From Ardenticatenales bacterium (lineage in GTDB: Bacteria > Chloroflexota > Anaerolineae > Ardenticatenales > Ardenticatenaceae), in assembly GCA_020634795.1 (NCBI GenBank), contig JACKAZ010000005.1:186001-250000 (forward strand): a stretch of 64,000 bases of DNA, read 5' to 3'. Below, piece by piece: positions 42,459-51,648 of the stretch. The notes below the pieces were generated by a model, which was given only the letters and a program-made list of their open reading frames with translations, ran no database searches and was not told the DNA's origin. Position 1 is the first letter of the stretch. Every line of letters starts with the position of its first letter. A program made the translations under genes and the position numbers.

Positions 42459-43022
42459 ATGGATTACGGGCTGTTCGAGGCGATCAACGGTTTGGCGGGC
42501 CGCTGGACCGTGGCCGACGAATTTTTCCGCTTCTTCGCCAACGACTACATCGTGCCAACCGCGATCGTGGCGATGCTGGTGATCGACTGGTTTCGGGGTG
42601 CATTGCGGGCGCGGCGGGTGGTCGTCCATGCTATCCTCGCGCTGCTCGTGGCCAATCTCATCGTCAAGCTGAGCAACCTGCTCTGGTATCGGCTCCGTCC
42701 TTTCACCTTGCACGACGTGACGCTGCTCTTCTACTACCCCAGTGACAGTTCCTTCCCCAGCAACTCGGCGGCGGCAATGTGGGCCATGGCCTGGGCGCTC
42801 TGGCTGCGCGACCGTCGCAGCCCGCTGGGGCGCATGGCGCTGCTGTTGGCGGCGCTGATGGGCTTCTCACGTATCTGGGTCGGGGTCCACTATCCGGCCG
42901 ACATTGTAGGCGGGGCCTTGGTGGGGATTATCGCCGCCACCCTCGTCGAGCGCGTCCGGCAGCGACTGCGGCCGCTGACATACGGTCTGCTTTGGTTGGC
43001 TCAACGGCTGAGACTTGCCTAA
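42459..43022 (+). CDS. PAP2-family membrane phosphatase (BcrC-like), atypical motif 2
   Basis: 187 residues with five or six helices. Motif 1 is WYRLRPF (Arg80-Pro81) and motif 3 is SRIWVGVHYPAD (Ser137 to Asp148, nucleophile His144). Motif 2 reads FPSNSAA (100-106): the conserved proton-donor His of PSGH/PSDH is Ser103. The overall pattern is that of undecaprenyl-diphosphatases that recycle the peptidoglycan lipid carrier at the outer membrane leaflet. The missing His could lower or change activity. It is coupled to the small membrane protein upstream. The next gene begins a separate unit with its own ribosome-binding site. Confidence 0.82.
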   Translation: MDYGLFEAINGLAGRWTVADEFFRFFANDYIVPTAIVAMLVIDWFRGALRARRVVVHAILALLVANLIVKLSNLLWYRLRPFTLHDVTLLFYYPSDSSFPSNSAAAMWAMAWALWLRDRRSPLGRMALLLAALMGFSRIWVGVHYPADIVGGALVGIIAATLVERVRQRLRPLTYGLLWLAQRLRLA

Positions 43023-43182
43023 GCGCCTGACTGTGTCACACTTAGCGGCTGTCAAATCGAGAATCGGATCAATGGAGATTGCACCGAAATTCACAGTTGT
43101 CACATCGTGACTCTCCATCTCTATCTCTATCTCTAACCTTCGCCACCGCGCCGAAAGAAAACAACCATAGAGGAGTTCTTCA

Positions 43183-44484
43183 ATGACGAACAGCTTCACC
43201 CACCCCGAATTCAAGACCGAGCTGCCCGGCCCCAACGTGCGTGCGCTGTTGGCACGGGATCACGAGGTCATTTCGCCCTCCTACACCCGCGGCTATCCCT
43301 TTGCCATCGACCGGGGCCGAGGCGCGTGGGTGTGGGATATCGACGACAACCGTTTCCTCGACCTGACGGCGGGTATCGCCGTGACGAACCTGGGCCACTG
43401 CCACCCCAAGGTCAACGCCGCGATCCACGAACAGGTGGATAAATTCCTGCACATGTCCGGCACCGACTTTTACTATAGGCTGCAAGTCGAAACGGCGGAA
43501 GCGTTGGCCCGGATCACGCCGGGGGATGGACAAAAATTGGTCTTCTTCACCAACTCCGGCACGGAAAGCATCGAAGCGGCGATGAAGTTGGCCCGCCGCC
43601 ACACGCAGCGGCCCAAGATCATGGCCTTCATCGGCTCGTTCCACGGGCGTACTTACGGTTCGATGACGCTCTCTTCGTCAAAACCGATCCACCGCGAAGG
43701 CTTCGGCCCGCTGGTCGAGGGGGTTCACCATGTGCCGTATGGTGCGCCGATTGAAAGCTACTACGATTCTCTATTCCGCTACGTCGACCCGAAGGAATTC
43801 GCCGCAGTCTTTGTGGAGCCGATGCAAGGTGAAGGGGGCTACGTCTTGCCGCCCGAAGGCTGGATGCAATCCTTGCGTGCCTTCTGCGACGAACACGGGA
43901 TTCTTTTGGTGGCCGACGAGGTGCAGAGTGGGATGGGTCGCACCGGACAGTTCTTCGCGATGGACCACTACGGCGTCGTGCCGGATATCACTTGTATCGC
44001 CAAGGGGATCGCCAACGGGCTGCCGCTGGGTGCCATCGTGGCCAAGGCCGAGGTGATGGACTGGCCCTCCGGCTCCCACGCCAACACCTTTGGGGGCAAT
44101 CCGGTGGCCTGTGCCGCCGCGATGGCCGTCATCCAGACCATCGAAGAGGAAGGATTGCTCCAGAATGCGCTCAATATGGGAGATCGGCTCCAGACGGGGT
44201 TGAAGCAGCTCGCACAGGAACACGAGACGATCAAAGAGGTGCGCGGCTTGGGGCTGATGGTGGGCGCTGAAATGCAGGACCCCGCCACTGGCGGCCACGC
44301 TAAGAAGCTGCGCGATCACATCACCGACGTCGCCTACGAGGAAGGGCTGCTCATCCTCGGCGCTGGCCCGTCGACGATTCGCTTCCTACCCCCGATCAAC
44401 GTTTCCGCTGCCGAAGTCGATCTGAGCCTTGATCTCTTTGCCCACGCGCTCAACCGCGCCGAAAGGGACAAGGGCTACGACTAA
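43183..44484 (+). CDS. Class III PLP-dependent aminotransferase (GabT/acetylornithine type)
   Basis: 433 residues with GAGGAG before the ATG. Motifs are FTNSGTESIEAAMKLAR (cofactor phosphate), GSFHGRTYGSMTLSSSK, LLVADEVQSGMGRTGQFFA (PLP-ring Asp) and the Schiff-base Lys in TCIAKGIANGLPLGAI. The fold type I enzyme transfers the omega-amino group of 4-aminobutyrate, ornithine or a similar diamine to 2-oxoglutarate. Sequence favours the acetylornithine/4-aminobutyrate group, but no arg or gab genes adjoin it, so the exact substrate is open. A strong hairpin follows the stop. Confidence 0.88.
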   Translation: MTNSFTHPEFKTELPGPNVRALLARDHEVISPSYTRGYPFAIDRGRGAWVWDIDDNRFLDLTAGIAVTNLGHCHPKVNAAIHEQVDKFLHMSGTDFYYRLQVETAEALARITPGDGQKLVFFTNSGTESIEAAMKLARRHTQRPKIMAFIGSFHGRTYGSMTLSSSKPIHREGFGPLVEGVHHVPYGAPIESYYDSLFRYVDPKEFAAVFVEPMQGEGGYVLPPEGWMQSLRAFCDEHGILLVADEVQSGMGRTGQFFAMDHYGVVPDITCIAKGIANGLPLGAIVAKAEVMDWPSGSHANTFGGNPVACAAAMAVIQTIEEEGLLQNALNMGDRLQTGLKQLAQEHETIKEVRGLGLMVGAEMQDPATGGHAKKLRDHITDVAYEEGLLILGAGPSTIRFLPPINVSAAEVDLSLDLFAHALNRAERDKGYD

Positions 44485-44488
44485 CTCT

Positions 44489-44524
44489 CATGGGGCAGTC
44501 GCCGTGAATGGTGACTGCCCCATG
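44489..44524 (+). terminator. Strong hairpin after the aminotransferase gene
   Basis: A perfect twelve-pair stem, CATGGGGCAGTC (44489-44500) with GACTGCCCCATG (44513-44524). No T-run follows, so it may be a terminator of the U-less kind or an mRNA-stabilising structure. Confidence 0.6.
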
Positions 44525-44559
44525 CTGGTGTCCCCATCCACAGAACGCTGCTTGCAGAA

Positions 44560-44982
44560 ATGAGAGAGATGTTGGCCCGTCTGTTTACCAATCCTCACCG
44601 TATCACCCTGATGATCGGCGATCTGATCACCTTGCTCCTCTTCACCCTCTTCGGTCGGGGCGCGCATACCATGGGCAACACGCTGTCGGGCGTAGTGGAT
44701 ACCGCGCTGCCCTTTGTGATCGGCTGGGCGATTGCCTCGCCGCTCACGGGGGCCTACAGCGATCGTGCCACGCAATCCCCCACGCGGGGCGCGGGGCAAG
44801 CCGCGCTCACGTGGCTGCTGGCGCTGCCGCTTTCCTTGCTGGCGCGACGGCTGCTGATCGGCCGTTTCGGCCACTGGACCTTCCTGCTCGTCGCGTCCAC
44901 CATCTCGCTCCTGATGATGGTGCTCTGGCGCGCCGCCTTCGCCTGGTGGCAATCGCGTCGAACGAGAAACAGCCTGTCCTGA
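44560..44982 (+). CDS. DUF3054 family membrane protein
   Basis: 140 residues with four helices. The pattern GDLITLLLFTLFGRGAH near the N-terminus, PFVIGWAIASPLTGAYSD in the middle and a Ser/Leu-rich last helix match the DUF3054 family of small polytopic proteins. Function is unknown for the family. It starts 75 bases after the aminotransferase stop, beyond a hairpin, so independent expression is likely. The ribosome-binding site is weak (GAGAGATG overlaps the beginning of the frame). Confidence 0.75.
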   Translation: MREMLARLFTNPHRITLMIGDLITLLLFTLFGRGAHTMGNTLSGVVDTALPFVIGWAIASPLTGAYSDRATQSPTRGAGQAALTWLLALPLSLLARRLLIGRFGHWTFLLVASTISLLMMVLWRAAFAWWQSRRTRNSLS

Positions 44983-45413
44983 GCGACGCGGGCGGCCCTC
45001 ACCCCCGCCTCGTTCCGCTTCGCTGCACTCGGCTTCCCCCTCTCCCGACATCGGGAGAGGGGGCTTTTTGTTGGGGCGTGGTGGGAAGCGAGGCTAGGCG
45101 ACAGACGAGGTGCGATCCCGTTCACTATCCCTCTCTTTCTGAACCGGAGCGGAGGTGTTCGCGCAGCGGTCCGGCTGCGGGCGCGTGTGACGGGGCGCAG
45201 CCTCTGTCACGCTTTACAACAACACGTCTCCCAGCCAGACCCTTCGGCGCTCGCCTCAGGGTGACAGGTGGGGGGAGCAGGAAAGAAAGTGTAAGAGGCG
45301 AAACGGGGCAAGCGTCCGTCACGCATTGTGGCGTGCAGCGCTGTTCCCTGGCCTCCCCGCTGCTTCTCGATGCCCCACACCCTCACACCCTCTCACCCTC
45401 TCACCCCCACACC
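44983..45413. other. Intergenic region with terminator and CA/CT-rich tract
   Basis: 431 bases. A strong terminator (listed separately) follows DUF3054. GTTCGCGCAGCGGTCCG near 45155 is repeated near 47440. A CACACCCT-like tract occupies 45370-45413 at the end of the convergent ABC gene. No gene was seen. Confidence 0.55.
45036..45070 (+). terminator. Rho-independent terminator after DUF3054
   Basis: CCCCCTCTCCCGA (45036-45048) pairs with TCGGGAGAGGGGG (45051-45063); CTTTTTG follows. An unusually strong stem. Confidence 0.85.
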
Positions 45414-47222
45414 CTACGCCGCAGGGCGGATCTGCCGCTGGTGCAGCTCGGCGTAGAGACCCCCGCGTCGCAACAGTTCCTCGTGGGTGCCGCTCTGCAC
45501 GATCCGACCGTGGTCGAGTACTAGGATCAGATCGGCGTTGCGGATCGTGGACAGGCGGTGCGCGATCACGAAGGCGGTCCGCCCCTCCAACAGCCGGTCG
45601 AGCGCTTGCTGGATCAGTCGCTCGGTGCGCGTGTCCACGCTGGAAGTCGCCTCGTCCAAGACCAGCAACTGCGGGTCGGCCAAGATGGCGCGGGCGATCG
45701 CGATCAACTGCCGCTGCCCCTGGCTCAACGTGCCGCCCCGCTCGCCGATCCGCGTTTCGTAGCCCTCTGGCAGGGCGTTGATGAACGGCGCGGCCCGCGC
45801 CGCTTCGGCGGCGGCTTCCACCTCGGCCTGCGAGGCGTTAGCTTTGCCATAGCGAATGTTATCAGCGATGCTGCCCGCAAAGAGGAAGGCATCTTGTGGT
45901 ACCACCCCCATCTGCGTCCGCAAACTGCGCCGCGTGATCTGGCGCAGATCGTGACCGTCGATCAGGATGCGGCCCGATGTCACATCGTAGAAGCGGCCGA
46001 TCAGGTTGACGAGCGTCGTTTTGCCCGCGCCGGTCGGCCCCACCAGTGCCACCGTCTGGCCGGGCCGCGCCACAAAGGAAAGGTCGCGCAAAACCCATTG
46101 GCCCGGCTCGTAGGCGAAACTGACCTCCTCGACCCGTACCTCCCCACGAATCTCAGGCAACGGCTCCGCATTGGGCGCATCGGCCAGTTCGGGCTGCGTA
46201 TCCATCAGCTCGAAGATCCGTTCCGCCGCAGCAAAGGCGGCCTGCATCTGGGTGTAGAGCGTGCTGATCTGCTGGACGGGCCGGAAGAAGCGGTCGGCAT
46301 AGCCCAAGAAGGCCACGACCACCCCCACCGTCGTCAGATTGTTGAAGGCCAGCCAGCCGCCCACTCCCGCCACAATCGCGGTGGCGATGGTGGAAAGAAC
46401 GTCGATCGCCGGCCCGAAAGCCGAGGTCACACCCCCGGCCCGCACGTTCGCGTCGCGGTTGGCGGCGTTGGTTTCGCGGAAGCGGCTGATATTCTGCTCG
46501 GTCCGGTTGAAGGCCTGCGCTTCGCGCACGGCGCTGATATCCTCTTGCAGATTGGCCGAGACATCCCCGATCGTTTCGCGTGTGGTGCGGAAGATGGCCC
46601 GCGCCCGCGCCGAGAAGAAGCGCGTCGTCAGGAACATGACGGGCAGGATGACCAAAGCGGCCAGCGCCAACTGCCAGTTGAGCAGGAACATCGCTATCAC
46701 AATCCCGATCAAGGCGAAGATGGACCCCACCGCTTGAATCAGGCTTTGCGAAAAGGTGTTGCCGATCACCTCCGTGTCGTTGACGAGGCGGCTCATCAGA
46801 TCGCCCGCTTCGTGCTTGTCGTAGTAGGTCAGCGAGAGCCGTTGAAGCTGATCAAAGATATCGCCGCGCAGAGTCAGCAAGATGCGCTGCGTCACGACCC
46901 CCATCAACGAGACTTGGCCGTAGAAGCCGATCAGGTTGAGCAGATAGGCACCGAAGAGCAGCGTCATCGTCTGCGCCAAGCCGCTGCGGCTCAGCGCTTG
47001 GGCGCTGAGATCGGTCGCCTGCGCGCCCACCGTGATGAACTGATCAACGGCCCGCCCGATCAGCGCGGGGGCGCTGGCTTGGCCAAGGGCCGTGCAGAGC
47101 AAGGCAGCGAGGACGCCGAGCAGCATTTTCCAATGCGGACGAAGGTAACGAAAGAGGCGCGATGCCACCGCACCGCTGTCTGCGGCCTGTTCGTCCGGTA
47201 TTCCCGCAATCCGGTCAAGCAT
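45414..47222 (-). CDS. ABC exporter, fused permease and ATPase
   Basis: 602 residues: a six-helix type 1 exporter domain (about 30-330) and a nucleotide-binding domain. Walker A is VGPTGAGKTTLVNL, the signature is GGTLSQGQRQLIAIARAI, Walker B is LLVLDEATSSVDTRTE and the switch His lies in IAHRLSTIRNAD. It is a half-transporter that must dimerise, most like MsbA/multidrug or lipid exporters. No second half-transporter is adjacent, so a homodimer is likely. A glycosyltransferase gene lies upstream on the same strand after a 270-base repeat-containing gap. Substrate unknown. Confidence 0.92.
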   Translation of the reverse strand: MLDRIAGIPDEQAADSGAVASRLFRYLRPHWKMLLGVLAALLCTALGQASAPALIGRAVDQFITVGAQATDLSAQALSRSGLAQTMTLLFGAYLLNLIGFYGQVSLMGVVTQRILLTLRGDIFDQLQRLSLTYYDKHEAGDLMSRLVNDTEVIGNTFSQSLIQAVGSIFALIGIVIAMFLLNWQLALAALVILPVMFLTTRFFSARARAIFRTTRETIGDVSANLQEDISAVREAQAFNRTEQNISRFRETNAANRDANVRAGGVTSAFGPAIDVLSTIATAIVAGVGGWLAFNNLTTVGVVVAFLGYADRFFRPVQQISTLYTQMQAAFAAAERIFELMDTQPELADAPNAEPLPEIRGEVRVEEVSFAYEPGQWVLRDLSFVARPGQTVALVGPTGAGKTTLVNLIGRFYDVTSGRILIDGHDLRQITRRSLRTQMGVVPQDAFLFAGSIADNIRYGKANASQAEVEAAAEAARAAPFINALPEGYETRIGERGGTLSQGQRQLIAIARAILADPQLLVLDEATSSVDTRTERLIQQALDRLLEGRTAFVIAHRLSTIRNADLILVLDHGRIVQSGTHEELLRRGGLYAELHQRQIRPAA

Positions 47223-47411
47223 GGGGCTGTCCTAAGGGGGTGGGTGATGGGCCATGTTGGCATGGCCCGAGTCGTATGTCTTTGGATGTGGGTGTGGAAC
47301 ATGGGGAATAGAGAATGGAAAGCGCGTGGCCCTTGTCACAATGCGTTGCTCTCGTTCCCCTATTTCTCCCTGCGCAGAGCTATCGCACCGCGCTACGTCG
47401 CCGTTCCGTTT

Positions 47412-47441
47412 TGCGTTCGGAGCCTGCCCTGAGCGAAGCGT
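47412..47441. repeat. Dispersed palindromic repeat copy (partial)
   Basis: TGCGTTCGGAGCCTGCCC and the following GAGCGAAGCG match the core at 57111-57150, but the right arm is replaced by TTCGCGCAGCGG. Confidence 0.7.
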
Positions 47442-47492
47442 TCGCGCAGCGGTCCGAAGGAGTAGGGTACTGTGTTTTGCGTCGTGGGGCAA

Positions 47493-48641
47493 TCACGGGC
47501 TGAGCAAGAGCCGGTCGTAAATCGCTACCGTCTCTGCCGCGGCCCGCTGCCACGAGAATTTCGCGGCTTGGCGTGGCCCCTTGCGCCGCCATTGGCGTTG
47601 CAAATCCTCATCGGCCAACAAGCAGTGCGCCGCGTCGATCCACGCCTTGGGATCATCGGGCGGCAGCAGCAGCCCCGCGTCGCCCACCACCTCGGGCAGG
47701 CTGCTGCGGTCGGAGCAGAGCACGGGCGTGGCGCAGGCTAACGCCTCCAGCGGCGGCAGCCCAAAGCCTTCGTACCAGGACGGGAAGGCGAAGAAGGTCG
47801 CCGCGCTGTAGAGCGCGGGCAAATCATCGTCCGCGACGAAGCCCGGAAAGATCACCTTGTTCGTGAGGCCACTTTCGGCGAGCGCCTCGAAGAACGGTTC
47901 GTAGAGCCAGCCTTTTTTGCCGACCAAGACCAGCCTCAGATCGGGATGGTCCCCTTTGAGCGCGGCCAGCAATTCGAGCAGGAGCGTGAGGTTTTTGCGC
48001 GGCTCGATCGTGCCGACGTGAAGGACGAACTGTTCGGGTAGGCCGTATCGTTGGCGCACGGACGCGATCTGGTCGAGCGACGCGGGCGCAAACTTGGGGT
48101 CGGCGGCTTCGTAAACCACCGTCATCTTCTCGGCAGGAATCTCATAAAGCCGCATCGCGTCCCGCTTGCTCTGCTCGGAGACGGTGAGAATATGATCGGC
48201 GGCCCGCAAGAAACGGGGCATCATCAGCGAGAGAAAGAGGTGGTTGTACCGTTTGTGATGTTCGGGATAGATTTCGAAGATCAAATCGTGGAGCGTAAAG
48301 AGCGTTTTGGCACGCAGGTGGGGCAGCAGATGATCGGTGGCGTGGAACAGCGCGGGACTCCCCACGGTGCGATCCATCGGTCGGCGCAGGAAATGCGAGG
48401 CCATCGCCGCGAGTCGCCACGGTTTGTAGCCCAGCCGACTGGTCCAAGCGGGCATCGAGGCGATGTCCGGCGCGGGCTGGGCGCGGTCGGCCTCCGCATA
48501 GAAGGCCTGCAACGTGTAGGACGGCGCTGCCGCGATGAGTGCCGCCGCGAGTGCGCCCGCGTAACGGCCCAGCCCGGCGCGGTGATGAACCGCAGGCGAA
48601 ACGTCAAGCGTGATGGCAGGACGGTGACTTCGTGTAGCCAT
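47493..48641 (-). CDS. Glycosyltransferase family 4
   Basis: The ATG at 48641 lies five bases past the stop of the M20 peptidase gene; the longer frame overlapping that gene is not used. 382 residues in the GT-B fold: N-terminal GLGRYAGALAAALI, middle HVGTIEPRKNLTLLLEL, and donor site YEGFGLPPLEALACATPVLC. It is a paralog of the enzyme at 2298-3452 with the same motif spacing. It would use a nucleotide-activated hexose for a surface glycan or glycolipid. Coupling to a peptidase is unusual and may be incidental. Specificity is unknown. Confidence 0.88.
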   Translation of the reverse strand: MATRSHRPAITLDVSPAVHHRAGLGRYAGALAAALIAAAPSYTLQAFYAEADRAQPAPDIASMPAWTSRLGYKPWRLAAMASHFLRRPMDRTVGSPALFHATDHLLPHLRAKTLFTLHDLIFEIYPEHHKRYNHLFLSLMMPRFLRAADHILTVSEQSKRDAMRLYEIPAEKMTVVYEAADPKFAPASLDQIASVRQRYGLPEQFVLHVGTIEPRKNLTLLLELLAALKGDHPDLRLVLVGKKGWLYEPFFEALAESGLTNKVIFPGFVADDDLPALYSAATFFAFPSWYEGFGLPPLEALACATPVLCSDRSSLPEVVGDAGLLLPPDDPKAWIDAAHCLLADEDLQRQWRRKGPRQAAKFSWQRAAAETVAIYDRLLLSP

Positions 48642-48645
48642 TGGT

Positions 48646-49845
48646 CTACGAAGGGGAGCTGGCGGCCCGCAGCTCCGCCACCCGCGACGGCCATTCCCGC
48701 GCCAACAGCCCATTGAGCCGAATCGCTTCTTCCCACTGGGCGATGTTGATATGCTCGTGGACCGTGTGTACCACCCGCTCGTCCCCCGGCCCAAAGCCGA
48801 TCACCGTCATGCCCGCCTGGGCAAAGTGGCCGCCGTCGGTTGCGAAACGCCAGTAGGTCGCGGGCATCGGCGTACCCGTTGCTTCCGACAGCAGCGCTTC
48901 CGCCGCCACCACGGCAGGATCGGTGCGCGCAACGCTGAAGGCGGGGAAGGTACAGGCGCAATCCAGTTCGTAGCCGCTGTAGCTGACGTGCCGTTGGTCG
49001 GCCAGCAGCACCTCGCCCCTCACCTCCCCGATCAACAGGTCGTCCAGCGCCCGTTGGAGCCGCTGCTGACATTGGTCAGCACTCTCGTTGGGGATGGTGC
49101 GCCAATCGAGCGTCAGTTCGACTTGGCCCGGGGTGACGTTGGCGCTCCGCTGGTCGGTGGTGAGCAGGGTGGGGGCGAGCGTGCTGCGCCCCAATTCACT
49201 GTGGGTCGCCATCGGCATCCGCCCGATTCGTTGCAAAAAGCCCGCCAAGACATAGAGCGGATTGACGCCCAATTCGGGCATACTGGCATGGACCGAGCGG
49301 CCCGTGATTCTCGCTACCAGCTCCACCCGCCCCCGATGACCACGGCGCAACTCGTTGTTGCTCGGTTCGCCGATGAGGGCCAGAGGCACATGCTCGGCCA
49401 ACGTGGGCGCCAGCACACGCGCGCCGAGGCCCCCCGTCTCTTCCTGCACGTCCATCGTCACATAGATGTCGCCCGCTGGTGGGCCATCGCCGATCAGCGC
49501 GGCCACGCCGTAGAGTTGGGCCACGAGCGGCCCCTTGATATCGCTCGCCCCACGTCCCCACACAGCGCCTTCGTGGATCGCCCCACTGTAGGGCGATGCC
49601 CAGTCGGGCCAGGCCGACGCAGGGCCGGGGTCGACATGATCGAGGTGGGTGTTGAACATCACCGCAGGCGCTTCACCACGCCCGCGCACGATGCCGATCA
49701 CGTTGCCCGCCACATCGCGGTAGGCCTCGTCGTAGCCGAGCTGACCCATCTCGTTCAAAATCAGCTCGGCAATCGGCCCTTCTTCGCCGGGTAGGCTGGG
49801 CGTTTGGATCAATCGTTGCAGGAAGCGCAACGCCGCGTCGCTCAT
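48646..49845 (-). CDS. M20-family metallopeptidase / amidohydrolase
   Basis: 399 residues. Catalytic-domain motifs are NTHLDHVDPG (metal His), GRGASDIKG (bridging Asp), VQEETGGLG (catalytic base Glu pair), GEPSNNELRRG (metal) and VVHTVHEHINI (last metal His). The dimerisation insert occupies about 180-290. This is the ArgE/DapE/CPG2 family, which removes acyl groups or C-terminal residues with two zinc ions in the cytosol. A DapE or ArgE role is possible, but the substrate is not settled. It is followed within five bases by a glycosyltransferase gene. Confidence 0.87.
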   Translation of the reverse strand: MSDAALRFLQRLIQTPSLPGEEGPIAELILNEMGQLGYDEAYRDVAGNVIGIVRGRGEAPAVMFNTHLDHVDPGPASAWPDWASPYSGAIHEGAVWGRGASDIKGPLVAQLYGVAALIGDGPPAGDIYVTMDVQEETGGLGARVLAPTLAEHVPLALIGEPSNNELRRGHRGRVELVARITGRSVHASMPELGVNPLYVLAGFLQRIGRMPMATHSELGRSTLAPTLLTTDQRSANVTPGQVELTLDWRTIPNESADQCQQRLQRALDDLLIGEVRGEVLLADQRHVSYSGYELDCACTFPAFSVARTDPAVVAAEALLSEATGTPMPATYWRFATDGGHFAQAGMTVIGFGPGDERVVHTVHEHINIAQWEEAIRLNGLLAREWPSRVAELRAASSPS

Positions 49846-49876
49846 CTACAAATCCTTACCTGATGGGGGAATGGCT

Positions 49877-49922
<46 letters not shown>

Positions 49923-50024
49923 TCACGTGGGCAAGCGAGGATCGCAAGGAGAAGTTAGGGGAACGGGTGTAAAGCGACGTGACGTTAACGGCGCGCTTTC
50001 CATTCTCCATTCTCTTCCCTCTAC

Positions 50025-50597
50025 TCACCGATCCAACATACAGATCTCGTTGGCGATCGAGACAATGTCGATAAACAGATCGGATTCGCGCCGAAGTTCG
50101 TCGGCCACGGTGCTATCGGACGTCTTGTCGCTGCTGACGACGATGACCCGACAGCCCAGCCGTTGCGCCGCCTCGATCACGCTCAGGAAGTCGCCGTCAC
50201 CGCTGAAGAGGATCAGCGTATCACAATGGGCGGCCAGCTTCATCATATCCACCGCCAATTCCACGTCGATGTTGCCGGTGGTTTCCTGCGTCCAATGTTG
50301 CTCCCCCGCCTCGTTGCTGATTTGGCGGCGCACGGTGCGAGCGGGCTTCGTCACGACGTGGTAGCCGTTGTAGGCCAGCCAGTCAGTCAGACGGATCAGC
50401 CAGTCGGGCGTTCCTTCTTGCAGCAGCGCAGTGTAATAGTAGGCCCGCAACAAGGTGCCCTTTGATTTGAAGTAACTAAGCAACCGACGGTAGTCAACAT
50501 GGATGCCAAGATCGCGGATCGTATGGTAGAAATTCGAGCCATCGATCAGCATGGCAAAGCGACCCAGATCGCCGGTTGACAGAGTGGTGCGTGACAT
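50025..50597 (-). CDS. NYN-domain ribonuclease-like protein (LabA/DUF88)
   Basis: 190 residues. Acidic clusters of a PIN-like/NYN nuclease are visible: LIDGSNFYHT at the N-terminus, TTGNIDVELAVDMMKLA in the middle and LFSGDGDFLSVIEAA afterwards. These four Asp positions would hold Mg2+ or Mn2+. Members act on RNA in bacteria and eukaryotes; LabA has a clock-related role in cyanobacteria. The gene is divergent from efp, with about 230 bases between them. Target RNA unknown. Confidence 0.85.
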   Translation of the reverse strand: MSRTTLSTGDLGRFAMLIDGSNFYHTIRDLGIHVDYRRLLSYFKSKGTLLRAYYYTALLQEGTPDWLIRLTDWLAYNGYHVVTKPARTVRRQISNEAGEQHWTQETTGNIDVELAVDMMKLAAHCDTLILFSGDGDFLSVIEAAQRLGCRVIVVSSDKTSDSTVADELRRESDLFIDIVSIANEICMLDR

Positions 50598-50755
50598 AAG
50601 CGTTCGATATCCAGGGTGACAGTGACAATGAGGTGAGATTGTAATGCGGGAGGCGACGGGACAGAAATGTGAAGAACACCGCCTGCCGGGGCGGGCACTT
50701 CTCCGCGATGCCGTGACTGGTGCGACGGCTCTGTGCTTGTCCTACACGTGAATGC

Positions 50756-50784
50756 TTGGTTGATTCGAACGGTTGGTTTATAAT
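50756..50784 (+). promoter_or_regulatory. efp promoter
   Basis: TTGGTT (50756-50761) and a perfect TATAAT (50779-50784) with a 17-base spacer, 40 bases before the efp ATG. Confidence 0.72.
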
Positions 50785-50824
50785 TCGCGGGATGACATTT
50801 TGACAACAGGATGAATGAAAAACG

Positions 50825-51382
50825 ATGATTAGTGCGAGTGACTTTCGTAACGGCACCACCTTTGAAATGGATGGTGAGTTATACCGCGTCTTGACCCAGT
50901 CCCAGACCCACATGGGGCGGGGCGGCGCCACGGTGCGGGCCAAGTTGCGCAATTTGCGCTCCGGCTCGACGATGGAGCGAACCTTCGGCCCCGACGACCG
51001 ATTTGAGGCGGTGCGGCTGGAGATGCGTGAGGTGCAATTCCTCTATAACGATGGCGAGCTGTACCACTTCATGGACACCGAAACCTATGAGCAGCCGGTC
51101 ATTGGGGCCGATGCGTTGGCCGACCGTGTCCCCTACATGAAAGAGAACATGGTGATGGAGATCGCCTTCCACGACGGCGAACCGATCGAGATTGAACTGC
51201 CGGCCCATGTCGATTTGGAAGTCACCTACACCGAACCGGGCCATGCGGGTGACACGGCGCAAGGGGCGACCAAGCCCGCTGAAACCGAGACGGGGCTGAC
51301 CGTGGACGTGCCACTTTTCGTCAACATCGGCACCGTGATCCGCGTCGATACCCGCAACGGCAAATACATCACCCGCGTCTGA
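50825..51382 (+). CDS. efp: Translation elongation factor P
   Basis: 185 residues with the three beta-barrel domains: KOW-like domain I (1-65), the EF-P OB domain (about 66-128, with FMDTETYEQ) and the C-terminal OB domain ending VDTRNGKYITRV. EF-P relieves ribosome stalling at polyproline. The tip loop reads HMGRGGA: position 32 is Arg and there is no Lys34-type residue, so beta-lysylation by EpmA cannot occur. An Arg32 tip is used by the EarP rhamnosylation route, but no earP gene is nearby. A zinc-ribbon gene follows in the same transcript. Confidence 0.95.
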   Translation: MISASDFRNGTTFEMDGELYRVLTQSQTHMGRGGATVRAKLRNLRSGSTMERTFGPDDRFEAVRLEMREVQFLYNDGELYHFMDTETYEQPVIGADALADRVPYMKENMVMEIAFHDGEPIEIELPAHVDLEVTYTEPGHAGDTAQGATKPAETETGLTVDVPLFVNIGTVIRVDTRNGKYITRV

Positions 51383-51400
51383 TCGCGCAAAGGAGAGGTC

Positions 51401-51634
51401 ATGGCCCGCCGATTGTACGATGCCACGGAAACGCACGTCTTTGTCACCTGTCCGGAATGTGGGCAAAAATATGCAATTTTTAGCGTGATGGTGCAGGATG
51501 ATGAAGAGATGGCCTGTACCAGTTGCAATTCGCTCTTCCGCTTGCGGATCAGCAACAACAAGATTGAACCGTACGTCGTAACCCCGGCGACCGGTGCGCC
51601 CCTTGGCCCCGCCGAAGGGCGCCGTCGGCAGTAG
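51401..51634 (+). CDS. Small zinc-ribbon protein
   Basis: 77 residues with AAAGGAGAGG before the ATG. Two CxxC knuckles, CPEC (17-20) and CTSC (39-42), make a zinc ribbon; the tail is basic and Pro-rich. It starts 18 bases after efp and is followed by a terminator, so the two genes form a short operon. Small ribbon proteins of this type may bind nucleic acid or ribosomes, but no function can be assigned. Confidence 0.75.
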   Translation: MARRLYDATETHVFVTCPECGQKYAIFSVMVQDDEEMACTSCNSLFRLRISNNKIEPYVVTPATGAPLGPAEGRRRQ

Positions 51635-51648
51635 CGGCGATAACCCAA

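Noticed and set aside
45558..47432. A 624-codon open frame opposite the ABC exporter
   Set aside because: The minus-strand exporter has every ABC motif; this frame is its mirror and has none.
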